Source: a virus
Virus record (IMG/VR): IMGVR_UViG_3300042564_004771
Coordinates: 1 to 21,267 of that record
Direction: 5' to 3' (one strand)
Length of the DNA stretch: 21,267 nucleotides
Every line of letters starts with the position of its first letter. Positions within the stretch are counted from its first letter, which is position 1. A program made the translations under genes and the position numbers. This document shows positions 16,925 to 21,267 of this stretch, in pieces. Under the pieces are notes generated by a model, which saw nothing but the letters and a program-made list of their open reading frames with translations, made no database searches and was not told where the DNA came from.

Positions 16925-16977
16925 TACTCTCGATTAAAATTTTTTTCTATTTACTTTTTTTTTAAAAAAATTATTAT

Positions 16978-17805
16978 CTATTTATATTCCTTTTTAATTC
17001 CTCCAGCAGTAGAATAAGTCTTAACTATGTTATCTGGTTTATCTTTAAAATGTTTACTCATTACTTCTACATTTTTAATATCATCATCTGAAAATCCTAT
17101 TACTGGTTCTTTTGGTATAAAATTATTTGAGATTTCATTTTTAATAAATGCTCTTTTATTTAAAATTCCAGCCATTCCTTTTATATATGATACAAAAGCT
17201 TCCATAGCTTTAACTTTTAATTCTTCAGGATTAGCAGCACTTCCTTCACCAAAAGTTACAGGGTGATATTTGTTTAATTCTAAATATGATTTAATTAATT
17301 CATCATCACTCATTTCATCTTCACCAACAAATGTTCTGTATTTTTTTAAATTCTTAACTAATTCATCTTTATTTATCCCGTTGAAATCACTTACAATGTA
17401 ATTATACACCGCTTGCTTTAATGTTTCCGGATTATGACCTCGAGCGGTTATGATTGAAAATATTGACCCATTATTGATTGCCTCTTTAAAGTCTCCAAAT
17501 GCAGGTCCTTCTTTAGCTCTCATCGCATCAACTAAAAAATCTTTGTCACCTTCCGTTCTAAAATTTCTAAATGGATTGTCCGCAAAACCGACAATAGTAT
17601 CTCCTTTATATTGAACAGGATTTTTACCTAAATCATGTCTATACTCTGCAAAATCATCGGTGCTCATACCAATTTCCTCACCATCTTCAGTTTTTAACAT
17701 AATTTTAGTTGGCATATGAACAATATTATCATCCCAATCAAAGGCATAATATTTCATATCTGGTGTTCCCTCGGGTTTAAAACCTTCTTTAAGTTGTCTT
17801 TTCAT
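16978..17805 (-). CDS. HAD-superfamily phosphatase-like protein, 275 residues
   Basis: Probable HAD-fold hydrolase. Numbering is from the ATG at 17805; a TTG three codons earlier (17814) directly follows an in-frame stop and is less likely. Motif I is FDWDDNIVHMPT at 22-33, with the nucleophile Asp23 and the acid Asp25. Motif II is SIITARGH, with Thr120. Motif IV is VIGFSDDDIKNV, with the acidic run Asp240-242, for Mg2+. A lysine for motif III must lie in the helical region between (near 190-225). DWDDN in place of the common DxDGT resembles phage and nucleic-acid-related HAD proteins, but the substrate cannot be read from sequence. It sits between sheath and tube, an unusual place for an enzyme. 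The spacer to the sheath stop carries a hairpin. The region is AT-rich like its neighbours, so there is no compositional sign of recent transfer. Confidence 0.8.
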   Translation of the reverse strand: MKRQLKEGFKPEGTPDMKYYAFDWDDNIVHMPTKIMLKTEDGEEIGMSTDDFAEYRHDLGKNPVQYKGDTIVGFADNPFRNFRTEGDKDFLVDAMRAKEGPAFGDFKEAINNGSIFSIITARGHNPETLKQAVYNYIVSDFNGINKDELVKNLKKYRTFVGEDEMSDDELIKSYLELNKYHPVTFGEGSAANPEELKVKAMEAFVSYIKGMAGILNKRAFIKNEISNNFIPKEPVIGFSDDDIKNVEVMSKHFKDKPDNIVKTYSTAGGIKKEYK

Positions 17806-17819
17806 ATTTGGCAATTAAA

Positions 17820-17839
17820 GGGGATACATTAGTATCCCC
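17820..17839 (-). terminator. Hairpin after the sheath gene, possible weak terminator
   Basis: A perfect 8-bp stem (GGGGATAC with GTATCCCC) and a 4-base loop lie 13 bases after the sheath stop and 14 bases before the HAD ATG. On the minus strand it is followed only by TTTAATT, a poor T-run, so it could be a leaky terminator or a 3'-end stabiliser of the sheath transcript. Confidence 0.5.
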
Positions 17840-17852
17840 ATTAAGTTTATTT

Positions 17853-20800
17853 TTAAATGTTTTCAAACGAAGCTCCGGTTGGAGTGATAAAGAACTCAAT
17901 ATCGATGAACTCTAATGCCTTCGTAGGTTTTAAGTAAATTTTACCGACTAATCGATTCGCATCTAAATCTTCAGGTGTTGAGGATACCGTTACACGGAAA
18001 TCAAAAAGACCTCTATCTCTTCTGATTGAGTCTAAAATAGGGTTAACACTATCCAAGAATTGTTGTCTAACGATTTGGTCATTTTGTTCAAACAATAATC
18101 TTACCGCCACTGCTGAAATCAACTTACGAGCTTGAAGTAATAATCTTCTTACGTTCAATCTATTAAGTGCAGAATCTGCAACTTGTAAAGTTTTGTTACC
18201 CCAAATTACGGTTCCGACATCAGAGAAAGTTGCGATAGGGTTAATTCTACCTTGATACAATGTATCTCTATCTGTCTGTGTAAGTTTTTGTCTAGCTTTG
18301 ATTGAATTTACAAGACCTCTTGTGTAACCCGCCGATGCGAACCAAGGGAATGAAATGTTATCAGTCAACGCTAAGTTTCTACAAACCTCACCTGTCGGTG
18401 GTAAATAAATTTGTGTATTATTAACTGTATCACGAACTAGTATCCAAGGATAGTAAGTTGCAGTATAGTTAGAGTCAATTCCTGTGTTATCTAAGTTGTC
18501 GACCGCTTCTTGAGAATAGATAATATCTTGAGGATTTGTTGAATCCGGTGTATACATTCTATAGTCAGGTGTTGTTGCAATATATACTGAATCCGCTCTC
18601 GAGAATTGAACCATGTCTATTGCTTCTTCAACAAGATTTGAGTTATTAACATAATCAATTGCCGTTGTTGCAAACACGTTAATATTTGTAGATTCCGGAT
18701 TTGAAAATGTTAGAATACCAAGTAAATATGCGTAATAATCAGTGTTAGCGAAATCTTGGGTATTGTTTTGAACAACAATTCGTTTGAATAATCCGTCACC
18801 TGTTGCGTTAGGATATCTTGAAGATGGTGATGCCCCCGCCAAATAACCTGACGCTCCTAATTGGAATCTATCTTCATTTGTTCTCCATTCTCGATATATA
18901 TCCCATCCGTCAAAACCTCCAGCAAAACATACAGTGTATTTTCTTGAGAAAATGAAATAATAAGGATTTTCTTGTGTTCCAGGGTCTTCTCTAAATTCCG
19001 CAACACCACACTCAAATGCCGTTTGTCCACTTGACATAGAAGTGTTTGCAATGGTTACAACAGTTGCACCTGAATCCATATGGAAACCTTTACTTAAGAC
19101 ATTCCATGGTTGACCTTCAATATTAGGATTAGTAACCCAATTTGAAGGTGTTTGTTTACCTTTATATGTTAAAAATGACTCGTCAATCCCAAATTGAGTT
19201 GAGAACCCTAAATAACTTCTTCTAACGATATCTCCAGCGGACTGAACAGGTGCACCACCAACGTTAAAACCGAAAGGTGGATTAGAAATAACTTCACCCG
19301 GAAAATAATATTTTGTTTTGAATTTAGGGTATGGTGATGGGTAAAAATCATAATCTTGATATTCTCTTTGAGTATATCCGTAGAATCCACAAGGTAATGC
19401 ATCTATAGGTGCCTCATCCGACATTTCAACCATTATATATTTAGATATTAGTGCGAATTCACCATTTGAAGACCCTATTTTTTTAGCTATGAAGTTATTC
19501 GATGCCGGGTCCATGTTACAATTTGTGAATTTTTCTATCACAACAGGATTTGCGTCCGTATCAAAAAAGTTTCTTACTAATACATCAAATGACATACTAT
19601 TGAAAGATAGATTTGCAATTGAAACTTTAACTTCAGTGTTTGCAGAATCTCCATCTGAAATTGAAATAAATTTAAATAATTTATATACCTTATTACCTCT
19701 TAATTCTGAAACTAAATAAGGTGTTTCCGGTGACTGATATCTTTCTAAATTATATGCAATTGATGATGGATTTTGACTTCTTGCCCCAGGTAAGTCAATT
19801 AAATTACATGATAATCCTCTAATATAACCTTGATTATATGCGTAGTCTAAAGACCCTTGGTAAGACTCCTCAACATAAATAGGGACTTCAAATCTTGATT
19901 TACCAAAATTATCTACACCCAAGACTTTAGTAATATACTTTGAAGAAGCCGCTAATAGAGAAGTTTCAAAAGAAAATACACTATTATCCTTAGTTATACC
20001 TGACAATAGAAATGTTGCGTAAGGTGATTTTGTAATTCCTGAGTATTGTTCAGTACAAATCAATTGTAAATTATTAGGAACCCAAGCATTATTATTGTCG
20101 TAATCAATCCCTACTTGGTAAACAGGTCCGTGATTCTCACTAGTACTACTATTAGTATAAAGTGATATACCTCTTGAACGGATAGTTCCAACAACCATGT
20201 TGTTAAATTCCTCATAAGCACTACCGGTAAACGTATAAGATTCTCCGATAACAGTACCTGTAAATGTGTTTGACGCACCTGAAATTAAATTTGATACGGT
20301 ATAATAGAATGAATAACCGGTATAATTACCTGTTAAAGAATTATTATTTTGAAATTCAAAATTAGCGTAATACCAAACATCATTACTATCCGAATCTAAA
20401 TCATTTTGTACAAAATCAGCTTCACACCCATACTGACTCGCAACTCTAGAATATTGACTTGTAATATTAAAATAATCTGATTGGGGAATTGCACCATATA
20501 TAACCGCAGTAGTTGCTGAAGTCGAAGGCGTATTCATTATTAAAGTTAAATATGAGTTAAAGTCGTCTTGTAATGTTGAAGTACTACCATCTTCTTGTCT
20601 ATATTCAACATTTAGATTTGTCGTAACTTGCGTTGGTAGCTGACCTGAAATAAATTCAACAACACCTAATGTTGGGTCGCCAGTGAATGTTACAGAGAAC
20701 GATGTTCCTGAAGAAGGGTCTCCAATAGTTGTTGGGTCAACATTTGCCGTAACATTAAGAGACCAAGAAGGTCCCGCATCATATCCTGATAAACCAAGAA

Positions 20801-21095
20801 CTCTTGTTACAAATAATTGGTTTGATTGTTGTAAATAAGATTTAGCAATATATGCCGCTTCATATTTAGGTATTTGAGTGTTAATGAATTTAGTTGGTTC
20901 TGTTCCACCGAAAAACGCTTGGAACTCGTCATAATTAGTTATGAATACCGGTTCAAACGCCGGTCCTTTGATTGTTTCTCCAACAAGACCTAATGTAGTT
21001 ACTCCCACACTTTGGGCTACGAAAGATAAGTCCGTTTCAGATGTGTATACACCCGGAGATACGAATACTTTTTGGTTTGCTTGTGCTGTTGCCAT
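17853..21095 (-). CDS. Contractile tail sheath protein, enlarged (1080 residues)
   Basis: Sheath subunit that surrounds the tube and contracts on infection. The N-terminus is canonical: VFVSPGVYTSETDLSFVAQS, then TTLGLVGETIKGPAFEPVFI and YDEFQAFFGG within the first 70 residues. The C-terminal domain is equally clear: FPWFASAGYTRGLVN near 918-932, QGRINPIATF near 946-955, NVRRLLLQARKLI, and the closing beta strands (GKIYLKPTKALEFIDIEFFI), which interlock neighbouring subunits in known sheaths. T4 gp18 has 659 residues; the extra roughly 420 lie between about residues 100 and 800 and are Ser/Thr/Asn/Tyr-rich beta-like sequence, expected to face outwards. The ATG at 21095 lacks a Shine-Dalgarno motif; a TATTTAT element lies upstream and a hairpin follows the stop, consistent with high expression as a unit. 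Confidence 0.95.
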   Translation of the reverse strand: MATAQANQKVFVSPGVYTSETDLSFVAQSVGVTTLGLVGETIKGPAFEPVFITNYDEFQAFFGGTEPTKFINTQIPKYEAAYIAKSYLQQSNQLFVTRVLGLSGYDAGPSWSLNVTANVDPTTIGDPSSGTSFSVTFTGDPTLGVVEFISGQLPTQVTTNLNVEYRQEDGSTSTLQDDFNSYLTLIMNTPSTSATTAVIYGAIPQSDYFNITSQYSRVASQYGCEADFVQNDLDSDSNDVWYYANFEFQNNNSLTGNYTGYSFYYTVSNLISGASNTFTGTVIGESYTFTGSAYEEFNNMVVGTIRSRGISLYTNSSTSENHGPVYQVGIDYDNNNAWVPNNLQLICTEQYSGITKSPYATFLLSGITKDNSVFSFETSLLAASSKYITKVLGVDNFGKSRFEVPIYVEESYQGSLDYAYNQGYIRGLSCNLIDLPGARSQNPSSIAYNLERYQSPETPYLVSELRGNKVYKLFKFISISDGDSANTEVKVSIANLSFNSMSFDVLVRNFFDTDANPVVIEKFTNCNMDPASNNFIAKKIGSSNGEFALISKYIMVEMSDEAPIDALPCGFYGYTQREYQDYDFYPSPYPKFKTKYYFPGEVISNPPFGFNVGGAPVQSAGDIVRRSYLGFSTQFGIDESFLTYKGKQTPSNWVTNPNIEGQPWNVLSKGFHMDSGATVVTIANTSMSSGQTAFECGVAEFREDPGTQENPYYFIFSRKYTVCFAGGFDGWDIYREWRTNEDRFQLGASGYLAGASPSSRYPNATGDGLFKRIVVQNNTQDFANTDYYAYLLGILTFSNPESTNINVFATTAIDYVNNSNLVEEAIDMVQFSRADSVYIATTPDYRMYTPDSTNPQDIIYSQEAVDNLDNTGIDSNYTATYYPWILVRDTVNNTQIYLPPTGEVCRNLALTDNISFPWFASAGYTRGLVNSIKARQKLTQTDRDTLYQGRINPIATFSDVGTVIWGNKTLQVADSALNRLNVRRLLLQARKLISAVAVRLLFEQNDQIVRQQFLDSVNPILDSIRRDRGLFDFRVTVSSTPEDLDANRLVGKIYLKPTKALEFIDIEFFITPTGASFENI

Positions 21096-21121
21096 TATTT
21101 ATTAATTCTATTACAGATTTA

Positions 21122-21136
21122 TTTTATAGATAAATA
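21122..21136 (-). promoter_or_regulatory. Candidate promoter element before the sheath gene
   Basis: The minus strand reads TATTTATCTATAAAA; the core ends 34 bases before the sheath ATG, nearly the same distance as at the tube gene (36 bases). It lies in the 120-bp divergent spacer. Confidence 0.4.
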
Positions 21137-21173
21137 TTCTATATTTTATCAAAAAACTTTACTTTTGAGTAAC

Positions 21174-21181
21174 TATTTATA
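21174..21181 (+). promoter_or_regulatory. Candidate promoter element for the divergent plus-strand gene
   Basis: On the plus strand the sequence around this site is TAACTATTTATAAATGG, with a run of six A about 20 bases upstream (21151-21156), similar to the elements at 13508 and 15399 but facing the other way. It lies 34 bases before the ATG at 21216. Confidence 0.4.
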
Positions 21182-21184
21182 AAT

Positions 21185-21209
21185 GGTAGGAATTAATTCT
21201 GCCTTTTTT
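21185..21209 (+). terminator. Possible leader hairpin with T-run before the divergent gene
   Basis: GGTAGGA can pair with TTCTGCC region (7 pairs, two of them G-T) around a 5-base loop, followed by TTTTTT on the plus strand, 6 bases before the ATG. The stem is weak. The layout repeats that seen before the gp26-like gene: hairpin, T-run, then start codon. Confidence 0.3.
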
Positions 21210-21215
21210 CTCACC

Positions 21216-21267
21216 ATGAAAACCAAGAAAGAAATTAAGAATATTAAAATATCCCCTGAATCACATA
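21216..21267 (+). CDS. Start of a divergent gene, partial (3' end beyond window)
   Basis: An ATG at 21216-21218 opens a frame that reads MKTKKEIKNIKISPESH and runs off the window. It is the only plus-strand gene start I can support, by the upstream promoter-like element and the lysine-rich, sensible N-terminus. The stretch KNIKISPESH resembles the first strand of small phage regulators of the ribbon-helix-helix type, but 17 residues are too few to assign a family. Confidence 0.5.
   Translation, partial: MKTKKEIKNIKISPESH

Noticed and set aside
16925-16977. Long A and T runs after the HAD gene as a terminator
   Set aside because: Only A-T pairing without a loop is possible, and there is no stable stem, so the sequence does not support a terminator.
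17806-17814. TTG start for the HAD gene three codons upstream
   Set aside because: The TTG directly follows an in-frame stop, while an ATG is available at 17805 with the same downstream protein.

Overview
The window is part of the tail module of a large AT-rich tailed phage (Caudoviricetes, myovirus type with a contractile tail). The best-supported proteins are a contractile sheath, a T4 gp19-like tube protein, a gp26/gp51-type tail assembly protein, a tape-measure candidate, a LysM-type baseplate protein and a very large baseplate hub. The host is not shown directly. The A/T-rich stretches before the start codons almost never contain a Shine-Dalgarno motif, which fits Bacteroidota (for example a flavobacterium), but this is inference. 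The standard genetic code is used.

All genes but one are on the minus strand, so transcription runs from right to left. In transcription order they are: sheath (21095-17853), a HAD-superfamily protein (17805-16978), tube (16881-16393), gp26-like assembly protein (16310-15567) with an overlapping second frame (to 15428), tape measure (15386-13548), a 1673-residue baseplate protein (13497-8476), LysM/gp53-like protein (8476-8153), a 2425-residue hub (8163-886), a 74-residue unknown (843-619), and an acidic coiled-coil protein that runs off the left edge (614 to <1). A divergent plus-strand gene begins at 21216 and runs off the right edge.

The order sheath, tube, chaperone with a second-frame extension, tape measure, large protein, LysM protein, hub matches the phage P2 order FI-FII-E/E'-T-U-X-D. 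The proteins themselves look T4-like and several are greatly enlarged. The tube forms the inner tail, the sheath contracts around it, the tape measure and its chaperones set the length, and the large protein, LysM protein and hub form the centre of the baseplate.

Separate expression of blocks is suggested by a TATTTATA-centred element before six gene starts. Two copies share 26 of 31 bases, and one faces the divergent gene. A strong hairpin terminator follows the tube gene and a weaker hairpin follows the sheath gene, which fits high output of these two abundant proteins and lower output of what follows. The most interesting points are a probable recoding or overlapping-frame arrangement at 15582-15587, an OmpA-like peptidoglycan-binding-type domain inside the 1673-residue baseplate protein, a HAD enzyme placed between sheath and tube, and the giant hub, whose hub-like sequence blocks lie about 1650 residues apart.
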